Positions 36,179-48,469 of a DNA stretch of 64,000 nt are shown here, in pieces (position 1 is the stretch's first letter; every line of letters starts with the position of its first letter). This stretch comes from Anaeramoeba flamelloides (taxonomy: Eukaryota; Metamonada; Anaeramoebidae): contig JANTQA010000023.1 of NCBI GenBank assembly GCA_027625915.1, positions 15,686,001-15,750,000 on the forward strand. Direction: 5' to 3'. The position numbers were made by a program, and so were the translations under genes. The notes beneath the pieces are model-generated. The model saw only the letters and a list, made by a program, of their open reading frames with translations, was not told the origin of the DNA and did no database searches.

Positions 36179-39100
36179 ATGAGTGAAAAAACAAATATTG
36201 ATAGGAAAAAATGGTTTTCTAAATTAATGAAAATGGAACCAGAATTGCGTGATTTGAGAGAAAGAATTGATCCTATATCTAGAACTGAAACGTAAGAACT
36301 ACTTTTTTTTTTTTCTTTTCATTTTTTTACAACACATTTATGAAACATCATTTTTAAAAAAATTTGATCAATTCCTTTATCTTTTCAAATACAGATATAT
36401 ACCTTACAATTTTTTTGTACAAATTTTTGAAAATTAAATATTTTGGATAATTTGGGTATTATTATGACATGAAAAGAAAAGTCCCATTACAACCAATATA
36501 AATTCAGAAATCACCTAAAGTTAAATACATTTGAACTATCTTGATTTTAATTTTGCTCAGAATCAATTTAAAAATTTGTTACTTCCATTTTAGAAACTGT
36601 TTTTTGAATCTTTAATGATTAAATTTCAGTTTCAACAAAAAATTCTTACAAGATATTCCATCTTTGGAGTTACTATATAAAACCAATAGATAATAAAAAT
36701 CAATTAATTTTTCAAAGCGGCTTTCATTAAAAAAGATGATCACTAATTCAAAGTCGAAGTTATATTCCATTAAACAAATAATTGTTAATAAATGCAAAAT
36801 GTCTAGAATCCTTTTTTGATCTAGTCTTAAATTATATTAGTCTACCATTTCAAAATCAAAAGGAAAATTGTATTTGAAAGTTTAATTCACTTTTCTTAAA
36901 AAAATCAACAAAATCCCTTCATAAATTAAACTTGAATTCACAACACTAAATTTGAAAAATCATGAAGATCTACAAAAATTAGTTTTTTAAAAAATTTTTC
37001 AAAAAGAGCAAACTGAAAAAGGAAAACAAGTAATTTTTAAAAACAACAATTTTTTGGAGAACCGGTATGGGCCAGTGGCAACACAACCCAGTGTACAATC
37101 TGAAGGCCGGGGTTCTATTCCCTTAACCATTATTTCTTATTGTTTACCATTTTCTCAAATAGCCACCACGGTGTAATTTTAATTAAAAATCGGGCTTATG
37201 CTTCTTAGAACCACTAATTCTTTGAGGAAATCGTTTGACCGAATTGAATCTTTTTGACTATTATAAAACTGAACGGAATTGGAACAAAATCCCTCTCAAT
37301 TTATGGAGCGGATCCGATTTTTGGGAGAAATGACCAGCTCTCACTTGGTTCAACAATATCTCTAATTCAAATTAGGGATTCGGGCAAACAGGTGGACTTT
37401 TAGTACCCACTCTTTAATGGAAAAAAAAAACAACAATTTTTTTTATAATTCTTTCAACAAGTTGGCTTACTTTTACAAATCAAACTTTTAAAAAAATCCA
37501 AAATCTTTAAAGATCTTCATTTTAAAAGTTAAAAAGAAGAAAGAATATTTTCATTATTTTTTTGGAAATGCAGAAATCACAGAAATCACAGAAATCACAG
37601 AAATCAATTTTTGATATTTTTTGAATTTTGTTTCTCACAAGTCAATTCAGTTATTTTGGTGTGTTACCAATTCTAAATTAGTTTTACGGGTATTCAAAAT
37701 TATAAACTTTGGAAATTATCGTAAACCAGAAAATTTTAGGTTTGGATTTGAAATTATCTTGATTTTTTAGTAATAGTTTTAAGAGGTAAAATATCACTTT
37801 TTCATAATCGATAAATTACATTTTTTACTAAAAATACTTGTTTATTGCTAAAAAGAAAATTAATAACTTTTTTTTTTGAGAACATGAAGAAGATTTCATT
37901 TAAGTGAATATGATTAAAGTCTTGGATCTTTGAAAAAAAAATGATAAAAAAAAAATTAAATCAAAAATAAAACTTTCAGTACATATATATTTTTTTTTCC
38001 AAATATTGAAAAAAAAAAAAAGAATACAAAAAAGTTTAAAAATGAATCATTGAATAAATAAAATTCCAATTTTTGTTATTTTTATGATTACAGAAGTATT
38101 AACTATTAAAATTGGAATTTTAAACTTTTGAAAAAAACCAAGACAAAATTTAATGATCAAAATTATTTTTAATATGAACTCCATTTCGAAAATTGTGTTT
38201 AACCCAAAATAATAAATTGAAAAAAAAAAATATCCTTAAATATTCAGGAACAACGATTTATTAAATCTTATAAATTATTTGCTTTTTAATGATTCTAAAC
38301 ATATAAAAGTTTGATATGTTAAAAATTATAAAAAACGAAAATTAAAACAAAAAAAATAGAGTCTCAATTTTTGAAAAGGGCATTACAGATTTTTTTATGA
38401 CTGAACTTTCACTGAAAAATGGTTAACAAGAATATTTTTTGCTAATAATTAAATTTATTTTAAAGTATCACAAAGTATCAATTTTCTGAATGTTTCTTGG
38501 TATTTTATAAGATCTTTTTTTTTTTTCACATTATCTTTGGCAAAAAAAAAAGAATCAAAAAAAAGAACTATAGAAAAAAAAAAAAAAAAAAAAAAAAGAA
38601 AAAAAGAAAAAGAAAAAAAGAAAAAGAAAAAAAGAAAAAGAAAAAAAGAAATGAAAGATAGTAAAAAAAATAAAACAAAAAGAAAAAGTTAATTTTTTAA
38701 AAAAAGTTTTTTTTTTACATCTCCGAGTGTTGAATAGGTTGTTGGTGGTTTCCCTTTATGTTACAATTTTCTGAATCATCATCATTATGTGTTTTAATAA
38801 AGAGGTCTAAATATTTGAACAACTAACTATAGGCACAATAAAATATGTTACTTCATTAAGTTTTAATTTTGAATTTTATAGATGGGTTGAATCTATAAAG
38901 TACTAGTTTTTTAAAAATAAAAATTTGTTTTCCAAATTTCTCTTTTCAATTGCTTTGTTTTCAAAATTTTCTTTTTGTTGATTTACTTCTTTTTGTTTTT
39001 GAATTTTTTAAAAATCTTGTTTTCACAAAATACAAAAAGAATAATCAAAATAGCATTTTTTTTTTCATGAATGATTTTCCTATGACTTTTATCCATTTTG

Positions 39101-42100
39101 AAACAAATATTGTTTTAAGTGAGTACTGTGCTGAATATCTTCTAAAGTTGAGATTTTTTTTTTTTAATTAATAAAAAAAAAAAAAATCATACATTTCATA
39201 AAACAACCACTTGTAATATATAAAAAATAAAATAAAAATAAAATGTTAATCACACAATTTTGAAATAAATTTTTCTAAAAAATTTTTTTTTATTTTCTTT
39301 TGAAAATGTTCAATTTATTACAATTATTGATATTGAAATAATAATATTTGGATATATGAAATTAAATTTCTATCTTATAATTGTTTGAATTTACTCCTAT
39401 AGTTTTTCTGATATTTATGGGATTAATAAAGATGACGAACGAGAAAAAAAATTACAAAATTATGCACTTCAATTTATCATGCAACATTTAATGTCAATGG
39501 GATATGTGCAAAGCAAACGAAAACTTGTAAAACAAACAGGAATAAAATGTAAGTATTTTTTATTAACTTTAAAATCCAAAAAAAAAAATTTTTTTTTTCA
39601 CAATTCCAAATTATATATATATATATATATATCTCCTTTAGTGTTCAAGAACAACTAATAATTAAAAAATGATTTGTAAGTCACTTTTAAATCATTCTAA
39701 ATATATAAAAACCTTAGATTTTAAAAATTAAAAAAAAAATAAAACCCAAAACAAAAAAAAAGTTATTCACAATTTTTGAAATGAGCATTACAGATTTTTT
39801 ATGACTGAACTTTCACTGAAAAAAAGGTTAACAACAAGATTTTTTACGAATAATTAAATTCATTTTAAAACACATTACATAGTTCTCAATTTTGTTAGTG
39901 ATTATTTGTCTTCTCGATTATCTTTTTTTTTTTCCAGATGAACATGATCTATTATAAAAAAAAAGTATCAAAAAAAAAAAAAAAAAGAAAAAAGAAAAAG
40001 AAAAACAAAACAAAAACAAAAGAAAAACAAAAATTTGAATGAACAAAATAAAAATTTGCAAAATTAGAAAAAATGATTCTGATCCAAAAATTTAAAAATA
40101 TTTTTTTGATAAGAATAATTGACAAACCCTCAAAACAACTTCCATTAACATTATAAAGTGAGTCAAAATTTTTGAAATCTAGTTTATTTTCTTAAAAATT
40201 AAAAAACCCAAAATTATTAGGTACTATTAAGAAAAAAAACAATGTTAATTTTGATCTCCTATTGAAGATCCTAAATAAAATCCCAATAGAAAGAAATATA
40301 ATTTCTCTACAATCATTTTTATTGTTTTAGTAACATTAAAATAACACGATTTTTACCAAGTGACTATTGATCTTGCAAAAAAATTGTAAATGAATTTCCT
40401 TCTTAAAAAAAAATGATAAAAAAAAAAGTAAAAATGTGCAAGAGAAAAAATGCGAAAAAATGATTTTAATTTTGAAAATTTCCAATATAAAATTTTTCTT
40501 CTAATATTCATTCAAATTCCTTTAAACGCATGTAATTCGCTCCCTACAACTGCCCCCCTTTGACTGGAAAAAGTTTTATCGATTAAGTTTCTTTGTGTCA
40601 TAAAACAAATAAATTTAAAAAAATTTTTTTAAAAGATATTTCTTGAATGCAGAACAATTTTCATCTTTTTTTTTTTTTTTTGTAAATATTGTTTTGGCTT
40701 TATAACAAAAACTTGATGTTCACAACAAAATTCAAAATCTCTCTAATAGAATAAATCAAGACGTTTTTATGAATTTGAAAAAACTTTATATTCTTATCAA
40801 ATAAAAAATAAATTACGAATTTTTTCTTCTTTTCTTTTTTCTATTGCATAAATATTTTTTAAAAAAAAGATACACCTCGTTATTTATTGAATAGTAGACT
40901 TCAAACAATTGTCCGTGTTGCTTTACGGGAAATAGATCCAATTTGGGATTACACTATATCAAAAAATACCAATGAAAATTTAAAACAAAATAATACTAAT
41001 TTTGATTATACTAATCATTTCCATAATTTAGGGTATGCCTTTTTTTTTCTTATTTTTGTTAATCAACAACAATTATTGTTATTGGGTTAATTTTATTATT
41101 TAATAAATACATAACTCTAACCAAGATTAAAAAAAAAAATTACAATTAAGGTTATTATATGTGTGTAAACAAATTAAAAATAAACTTTCTTTCAGTCAAA
41201 GTACCACAACATTAATTTTCAAATATCAATTATTAGAAATAATTGTACTTTGAGGAGTAAATAAGAAATGAGTAGAATAAATACACATCAAATGATAGTT
41301 GAAATCGGTATGAAGTATTTCTAATTAAGTCAGTATATTTTCTAAAAAATTGAAAAACTCAAATTCTTATTACCCATTTAACAACAACAACGAGGTTCAT
41401 TTTGATCTTTAATTGAAGATCAAAATGAAATTGCAATAGAGATCAATTTGATTTTTCTACAATCATTCTTGCTTCTTCAATAATCTTAAAATAACAAGTT
41501 TTTACTTTGTGGCAAGAGATCTTTTAATAATATAAATTACAAAACAATTACATATCAATAAAAAATCCAAAAGTAAAAAAAAAAAAAGCAAAAATGTGAA
41601 AAAATGATTTCTATTTTGAAATTTTGCAAAATTAAATGTTTTCTTCTAATATCCATTCAAATCCCTTTAAAAATTTGTAATTCACCCATTACAACTGGGT
41701 CTCTTTGACTGGACACTAGTTTAAATAAATTTCAAACCTTAAATATGATTTTAATCATCAATTAAATTTTTATTATGAATTTTAATTTATAATAGGCTTT
41801 TTGGCGATGAAGATGAAAATAAAGAAGATTTAAAATCGATCTGGGAGGATGAAAGTGAAAAAATTGTATATACAGAAGATAAAAAAAACGTCAAAGCTTC
41901 AAGTTTAAATAATTTAATAATTTTATTAACACACGAAACCGAAAATAATCCAAACTTTATTAAAACATTTTTAATGACCTATCAATCATTTACAACACCG
42001 AAAATTTTATTATATAAATTATTTGAACGATACCATGTGCCAAAGATGTCTGAACTTAATGAAGAAGAATATAAAAAAAAGAGACAATGTATCCAATTGC

Positions 42101-45100
42101 GTGTCTGTGTTGTTATCAGATTATTAATTACAAATGGAATAAATGATTTCCCTCCAAAATTGATTAAAGATTTAATGTATTTCATTACGCACGCTTTACC
42201 CGAAGACGGCAATAGCAAACTTGCTGAAAATTTAAAAAATTTGATCATAAGAAAACTTGAAAATAGCAAAGTTAGTATACAAACTTCAAAAATCGTTGAC
42301 CCTCCAGAGCCAAAGGTTCCTAAAAATATTTTTTCACCAAATTTATCCTTTTTCGACATTGACGAAGAAGAAATTGCTAGACAGTTAACTTTAATTGAAT
42401 TTGAGATTTATTCAAAAATCAGAGTAAGTTTTGGTTTTATTATTATTATTATTATTATTTCTAAATAAAAATCCTTTATTAACATTGAAGAAGAAAAGTA
42501 AATTACACTCTATATACCACTAGGTTTTTTTTTTATTTTGTGAAATAAAAAAAAAAAACTTATAAATGTTTCTTTTTAATGGAAAAAAAAAACCTCATTA
42601 GATTTTCCAGAATTTAAAAGAATAGAGTAAAACCTTTGATTTTACGTATTTCTTTTAAATGGAAAAAAAAAAAACTCATTAGATTTTCCAGAATTTAAAA
42701 GAATAAAGTAAAATCTTTGATTTTTTCTTAATTACTTTTAATTTAAAAAAAAACCTAGGCACTCTAGAAACTTGACTGTGTACTTACTTTATACTCTTAT
42801 TTGGATAAAGTTTTCAAGAATTAAAATCATATATTTTATTATTATTAATTAAAAAAAGTAATTTCAAACTGTCTTGATTTAAAATTATTTCTTTAAGATT
42901 TGTTTTTTTTAGTTCATTTAGAAATATCAATCATTCATTTTTAAAGGAAGGGTAATACATAAAACGTTATCAAATTTTCCGGTATTTCTTTATGTTCGCG
43001 TATAAGAATAAAGCACAAAATTTATTTAAATTTCTTTTGTTACACAATTATAACTATTTAAGTAGTTCGTAAATGTTATGAATTTTAAAATTGTTGAATT
43101 ATAAATTTAAATTAAAAACTCTTTTTAAAGAATAAGAGAAGTTTTGATGATAACTTGTAGTATCATAATATTATCAATAAAATCGTGATAATATTATAAA
43201 AATTGCGGTTAGTATTACTTTATCGCGAAAAATCATAAAATCGCGATAAATCCATTAAATCACGATATATAGAAAATTATTTTTTTAAAAATCATATTAA
43301 GTTTACAAAGCCTTGGGACTTTTACACTGATTTTCACCTTTAAAAATGTTAGAAAGTGTTTGAAAGGGTTGTAAAGTGTCTTAAAGTGTTTGAAGAATAT
43401 GAAAGACATAAAGCTTGATTGAAGGCATGAGATTTTTTGTAGTGAAAAAAAAAATGTTTTCTTTTATTTATTGATGGAAGAAGTGTAAATTATACTATAA
43501 ATGTCCTTTTACTTAAATTTAATCAAAGGTGATTTAGCGTAGTATCATAGATTTCACAATTGTTGAAGGGAAAGACATACCCAATTTTTTTATGTTTAAA
43601 TAAGCAAAAGGAAAAAAGAGAAAAAAGGAAAAAGGAAAAAATCGAAAGAAAAAAATTGAAATTTAAAAAGGGTTTCTAAGGAGAAATTGGTAAAAAATCA
43701 AAAAAAAAAACCAATGCTATCTTTAATTAAGAACTCCCAAAATCAGACATGATACTTTTGGTTTATTTAATAATTTGATAATTGATCATGAATGTTCACT
43801 TGGGGATCGTTATTTAAGTTGTTGTAATTTCTTTTTTTTTTTGATCTGATTTGCTTGAAACCTTTTAGTATTTTTAGCCTTTGTTTTTCGTTTTTATTTT
43901 CAAGTTACTCATACTTTTGTGTTTCAGTGGAATACAGTATTAGCAAGTAACCACTTGATCTTTTTCCTTTGTAACTCTTCTTCCCAATATAAAGAAGATT
44001 CAGCCAGGGGAAAAAATGGAAAAAAATAAAAATGTTTTCTTTTTATTTTTTGTTTACAAAAGATAAAATCCCCTGTGAATTTTATGATCAATGAAAATAG
44101 TCATCCATTTCAATAATATAATTGAATATAAAATAGATGTGTGTTTTTTTAAAATGCAGTCATTGCCTTCACAAGTTAAATAACAAAAAAGAAGAAAGAG
44201 GAATTTTTCTTCTTATTCGTGATCGATCGATCGATCGAAAAACCCTTAAAACTCTAGTTGTGTTTTATTTTCTGTACAATACGAAGATTGAAAAGAAGAA
44301 GAATAAAAACAAATGTACAAACAATCTTAATAGTTAGTGATAATGTGGCTAGGTTGTTGTGAAAGCTTTTGAAATGTTATCCAACTCCTTTCAGCTTTCA
44401 TAGAATATTGAAAATGTTAAAAAACAAGAAAACATTCTTTAAAGAACAGATGAAGGGTTGGTTGTTTTAGAAGTTATATTATTCAACACAATTTACAATA
44501 CGAAGATTGAAATAGAAACTATTAATTTGCCTTTTATTATTATTGTTTTTGACCTTAAAGGATCAATCGATCTGTCAACGAAATCAAAATAAAATACAAT
44601 GAAAAATCTTTGATCTGATCCTTGATTGAATTTTGGATCTTTTTGGTTGGTTTTTTAAAAATAATAACTTTAATTTTCAAGTCTCTGTTTTTTGATCAAA
44701 AAAATTTTTTCTTTTGAAAAATTTTGTTGAATTAGTCCAAAAAGCCGTCAACTATTAAATCGCGATTTAATTTTGATCCCGATTTTTGACATTTGTCACG
44801 ATTTTTTGATAATTATCGTGATTTTATGATATTGTCACTATTTATTATATTATACTGATAATATTTATTATTGCAATTTTCTATAATATCACGATTTGAT
44901 TAAAATAATCTGGATTTTTTTAACTTTATCGTGGCTTGGCAAAGATATCGTCAAATCCTCTAAGAAATACAATTATTAATTGAAAAAAAAAAAAAAAAGA
45001 ATAATAAAAAATAAAAAATTCTTCAATTATTAATTTTTGACATCTTGTCTATATTTAACACAAATAAAATAACAAAATAACAAATTGATAAATAAATAGC

Positions 45101-45756
45101 CACCAGAATTATTAAATTTAGCATGGAGTAAATCAAAACTTAAGCATAGAGCACCAAATGTTATTAATTTTATTAAAAGGTTTAATGAAGTCTCCCAGTG
45201 GGCAGCAACAATTATTTTAAAAAAAAAAAAACTCAGAGAAAGAGCCAGGACCATTTCTTGGTTCCTTAGAATTGCGGATCATTTAAGAAAATTAAATAAT
45301 TTTAATGGAGTTATGTCAATTATTTCTGGATTGAAATGTGCAGCTATTCATCGATTAAAATATAGTTTTGAGGAAATCTCAAAAAAGTATCTTGATATAA
45401 ATGAAAATCTATCTTCGGAATTATCATCACAGGCATCTTATTCAAAGTATAGAAATTCTTTGCGACAAGTCAATCCACCTTGTATCCCCTATTTGGGTAC
45501 ATACTTGACAGATTTAACCTTTATTGAAGAAGGTAATAATGATTTGACCAATGGGTTGATCAATTTTACAAAGAGAAGATTATGTTTTGATGTTATCTTT
45601 GAAATTCAAAATTTCCAACATTTAGGTTATAATTTGCAACCTGTTCAACAAATACGTAACTTTTTAGAAAACTTTAAAATATTGGATGAAAATACAATGT
45701 ATTCAATTTCCTTGAAACTTGAACCCCGAAAGGCAAGAAGAGATGAAATAATTTAA
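36179..45756 (+). CDS. LisH-RasGEF guanine nucleotide exchange factor
   Basis: Predicted to load GTP on a Ras-family GTPase. Five exons, 36179-36291, 39403-39548, 40870-41032, 41796-42423 and 45100-45756, join in phase to 568 residues. All introns are GT...AG, and most donors are GTAAG or GTATG. Residues ~58-86 (YALQFIMQHLMSMGYVQSKR...) look like a LisH dimerisation motif. RasGEF_N covers ~173-270 (VKASSLNNLIILL, FLMTYQSFTTP). The CDC25-type catalytic domain covers ~325-560 (FDIDEEEIARQLTLIEFEIY, then RERARTISWFLRIA and the helical hairpin, GLKCAAIHRLK). The catalytic domain is split by intron 4 and appears intact. LisH with RasGEF is a layout known from Dictyostelium Gef proteins. An AATAAA lies 11 bp after the stop. 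Introns 1-4 (3.1, 1.3, 0.76 and 2.7 kb) are loaded with repeats. Confidence 0.93.
37056..37425 (+). mobile_element. tRNA-derived SINE in RasGEF intron 1
   Basis: About 370 bp, much richer in G/C than its surroundings, starts ggagaaccggtatgggcc. An A-box-like TGGGCCAGTGG (37068-37078) and a B-box-like GGTTCTATTCC (37111-37121) sit at tRNA spacing, which is what RNA polymerase III needs. A ~300-bp unrelated body follows, ending in an A-run. A 17-bp direct repeat, aaaaacaacaatttttt, flanks it at 37039-37055 and 37426-37442, the expected mark of LINE-driven insertion. The perfect duplication suggests recent insertion. Confidence 0.88.
38240..38600 (+). repeat. Repeat R6, copy in RasGEF intron 1
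   Basis: It shares gaacaac, aaatgattctaaa-like text, gcattacaga plus tttttatgactgaactttca and cactgaaaaa plus ggttaacaa with 39640-40160, and inverted with 47650-48260. Confidence 0.75.
38560..38690. repeat. Polypurine tract
   Basis: A ~25-base A-run followed by alternating gaaaaa and gaaaaaaa units; almost purely purine for over 100 bases. Confidence 0.9.
39640..40160 (+). repeat. Repeat R6, copy in RasGEF intron 2
   Basis: Second direct copy of R6, from gttcaagaacaacta to aacattataaagtgagtc. The right part (40100-40160) is also found inverted at 47670-47720. Confidence 0.75.
40225..40575 (+). repeat. Repeat R7, copy in RasGEF intron 2
   Basis: From ttttgatctcctattgaaga to tttgactgga it matches 41380-41715 in the same order and orientation, including attcaaat plus ccttta and tgtaattc plus cattacaact-like text. 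Confidence 0.75.
41380..41715 (+). repeat. Repeat R7, copy in RasGEF intron 3
   Basis: Direct counterpart of 40225-40575 across exon 3. It ends tctctttgactggac, 80 bp before the intron 3 acceptor. Confidence 0.75.
42520..42770. repeat. Hairpin family units in RasGEF intron 4
   Basis: It contains taggttttttttttattttg with its mirror, then two near-identical blocks carrying cattagattttccagaatt (42596 and 42676). The last T/A hairpin ends taaaaaaaaacctaggc. Same family as 15250-15868. Confidence 0.7.
43130..43300. repeat. ATCGCGAT motif cluster, left
   Basis: Words such as atcgtgat, atcgcgat and atcacgat recur every 15-30 bp. The stretch pairs as an inverted repeat with 44755-44965. Confidence 0.7.
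43480..44035 (-). repeat. Inverted repeat R5, left arm
   Basis: About 550 bp whose reverse complement matches 45855-46395 along its length: aagtaaccacttg, ttcacttggggatcgtt, tgatacttttggtttatt and ctttaattaagaactccc. It lies in intron 4 of the RasGEF gene. Confidence 0.85.
44755..44965. repeat. ATCGCGAT motif cluster, right
   Basis: Inverse partner of 43130-43300 and direct relative of 48470-48720. It holds the gtcaactatta start and repeated tatcgtgatttta and tatcacgatt words. Confidence 0.7.
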
Positions 45757-45770
45757 TAATTTGGTGAATA

Positions 45771-45775
<5 letters not shown>

Positions 45776-45804
<29 letters not shown>
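45776..45804. repeat. (AT)n microsatellite
   Basis: An uninterrupted TA repeat starting ~20 bp after the RasGEF stop codon. Confidence 0.95.
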
Positions 45805-45808
<4 letters not shown>

Positions 45809-45854
45809 TAATATACATATTAATATAAAATACAAACTTTTGAACTAACATTTT

Positions 45855-46395
45855 TGATTTTTTACCTTTTTATTTTTTTTTCATTATTTTACCCTGGCTG
45901 TGTCTTCTTTAAATTGGGAAGAAGAGTTACAAGGGAAAAAGAGCAAGTGGTTACTTGCTAATATTGTGACACTGAAACAGGAAAGTATGAGTAACTTGAA
46001 AATAAAAACAAAAAGGCATAGGCTAAAAATGACCTAAGGTTTAAAGCAAATCAGATCAAAAAAAAAAAAAATCACAAAAATTAAAACAACGATCCCAAAG
46101 TGAACATCCATGTTCAATTGTCAAATTATTAAATGAGCCAAAAGTATCATGGCGCTAATTTTGGGATTTCTTAATTAAAGATAACATATTTTTTTTTTTG
46201 ATTTTTTACCAAATGCTTCTTATAAACCCTTTTTAAATATCTTTTTTCCATTTCGATTTTTTTCTTTTTCTTTTTTAAATAAAAAAAAATTAGGTGTGTC
46301 TTTCCCTTCAACAATCTTGAAATCCAGGATTTGACTATTAAATTACTTTTGAGGAAATTTAAGTAAAAAGATATTTAGAGTGTATTTGACAAATC
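45855..46395 (+). repeat. Inverted repeat R5, right arm
   Basis: Inverse partner of 43480-44035, so exon 5 and the 3' end of the RasGEF gene lie between the arms. Its right part also matches 1-290. Confidence 0.85.
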
Positions 46396-47329
46396 TTCCA
46401 TCAATAAAAAAAAAATAATAATTTTTTAAAAGTTTAAAAATGAAAAAGAATTCGTTGTTAAAATCCTACTATTTGGGTGATATTGGGTCAAATTTTCTTT
46501 TTAAAATTGTTTTTATCGTGTAAATAAATTAATTATATATATATATATAAATACATCGCCTAAAAAATTGTAATCTGCTTATATATATCAAGATTTTGGT
46601 ATAAATCTAAATAACAATAAAATCATATATATAGTAGAGAGATACTTATACATTCTAAAGAAAAATTCTATATCTTTTTAGTCGGTTAGATAACAAAATC
46701 ACTTCAAATATAATTTTAAAATAGTTGGTATCAATAATAAATTTTCCTCAAGTTTTCAATTAATTAATTGCTCTTATTGTCTGAAATTTTTTAAGTATTT
46801 AAATTTGTAATGTAGAGTCAGTTGTTTAGCAGATTAGAACTATTTTATAGTAATTGGTTATAAAAATGTTAATAGAAAGATCAATAAAAAATATAGACCC
46901 TCATTAATCAACTCGTATTTTCAGAGCATAGTTCTTTAAGTAAGTCATAATTTTATTTATTTATGATTACAATTTACAAAAAAAAAAATTAAATTAATGA
47001 TAAACAATTGTTTTTTTACCTCTTTATATTTGGCTAAATCTTATTACTTTGAGGGAAAAGGTAACTGGAATGTTAATTGGGAATCAAAAAAAAAAAAATA
47101 AAAGAATTAGAAATACAATGATATTATTAACGAAATTAGTCCTTCAAATGATAGTTTAATCTAGAATGTCTTATGTTTGTTTTTTTTATTCCGGTTTATT
47201 GAAGCAATTGGTTGTACCAATAAATGATTAAATCCCAGAAAGTTATAATTTTTTTTTTAAAAATTTATGAAATAAAATAAAGATTATTATTTAATATTAT
47301 TGAAGAGGTTTAAATTAACTTGAAATGAT
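46396..47329. other. Non-coding AT-rich stretch
   Basis: No gene or clear repeat apart from a TA run near 46537. Confidence 0.45.
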
Positions 47330-47640
47330 ATTTTACTTATTTTTCCTTAAAGAGAATTTAAGTGTAAAATCATAGATTTTAAGATTATTCAAAGATGAGT
47401 ACATACACAAATTTTTTTGGATGTTAAAAAACCAAACAAAAAATTAACAAGAAAAAAAGTAAAAAGAAAAAAATAATTTAAAAAAAGTTTATAAGTGCCA
47501 ATTTGTAAAAAAAATTAAAGAAAAATGCAAAGTTATCCTTTCTTTAATTAAGAAAGCCCAAAAAACAGTCACGATACTTTTGATTAATATAATTTAATGT
47601 GGTGATGATTATTGATGGGATAATATACGTGCTTCTTTGT
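47330..47640 (-). repeat. Repeat R5, partial copy
   Basis: The text taaaatcatagatttta, catacacaaatttttttgga and ctttaattaagaaagccc follows the order of 43530-43760. It is a truncated fourth copy of R5. Confidence 0.65.
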
Positions 47641-47844
47641 TAACTAGCTGAATTTGGTTTTTTATATAAACTATTTTTCAAAAATTTTGACTCACTTTAT
47701 AATGTTAATGGGAGTTGTTTTGTGGGTTTCTTCCAGTATTCTTTACAAAAAATATTTTCAAATTTTTGAGATCAGAATCATTTTTTCTAATTTTGCAAAT
47801 TTTAGTTTTACTTTTTCAAATTTTTTTTTGTTTTTTTTTTGATT

Positions 47845-47846
<2 letters not shown>

Positions 47847-47894
<48 letters not shown>
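47847..47894. repeat. 48-base T homopolymer
   Basis: An unbroken T run inside R6, matching the A-run of the direct R6 copies. Its length is uncertain in any assembly. Confidence 0.9.
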
Positions 47895-47901
<7 letters not shown>

Positions 47902-48203
47902 TCATGTGGAAAAAAAAAAGAGATCTTCGAAAAGACAAATAATCACTAACAAAATTTCGACTCTGTAATGTCTTTTAAAATGGATTTAATTATTCATAAC
48001 CAATCTTGTTGTTCAACTTTTTTTCAGTGAAAGTTCAGTAATAAAAAATCCGAAATGCTCATTTCAGAAATTGTGACTCACTTTTTTTTAGTTTTTGGTT
48101 TGATTTTTTTTAATATTTAAAATATTCGGTTTTTATTGATTTAGAATGACTTAAAAGTGAATTACAAATCAGATTTAGTTGTTAATTGTTCTTGAATAAC
48201 AAA

Positions 48204-48205
<2 letters not shown>

Positions 48206-48247
<42 letters not shown>
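48206..48247. repeat. (AT)n microsatellite
   Basis: About 21 AT units; a shorter TA run sits at the matching place in the R6 copy at 39612-39632. Confidence 0.95.
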
Positions 48248-48249
<2 letters not shown>

Positions 48250-48469
48250 CAATTTATTATTTCAGGTGAGTCACAATTTTTGAAAAAGAGTTTACTATTA
48301 TTATAGCCAATTTTTTTTTTGATTTTGTGATGTTCTTCTACTTTTTTGATCCTTTATTTTTGAGGTTATTTTTATTTGTGTTTTTTTTTTAATAAATTTA
48401 TTTTTTTCAAGATCTCTTTTTTTTATCTATCGAAAATTTTTCTTTTATAAAATTCCATTGAATTGGCCT

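Larger units (their letters stand above)
47650..48260 (-). repeat. Repeat R6, inverted copy
   Basis: Reverse complement of 39640-40160, from the gactcactttataatgttaa end to tgttcttgaa. It includes a poly-T run and a TA run. Confidence 0.75.

Noticed and set aside
41982-42359. 125-residue minus frame
   Set aside because: Antisense to RasGEF exon 4, whose RasGEF_N match is clear.
44137-44337. 66-residue plus frame in RasGEF intron 4
   Set aside because: Low-complexity K/N frame between repeats, without a coding look.
45030-45254. 74-residue minus frame
   Set aside because: Antisense to RasGEF exon 5.
47654-47942. Two F-rich frames
   Set aside because: They read through the T homopolymer in repeat R6.
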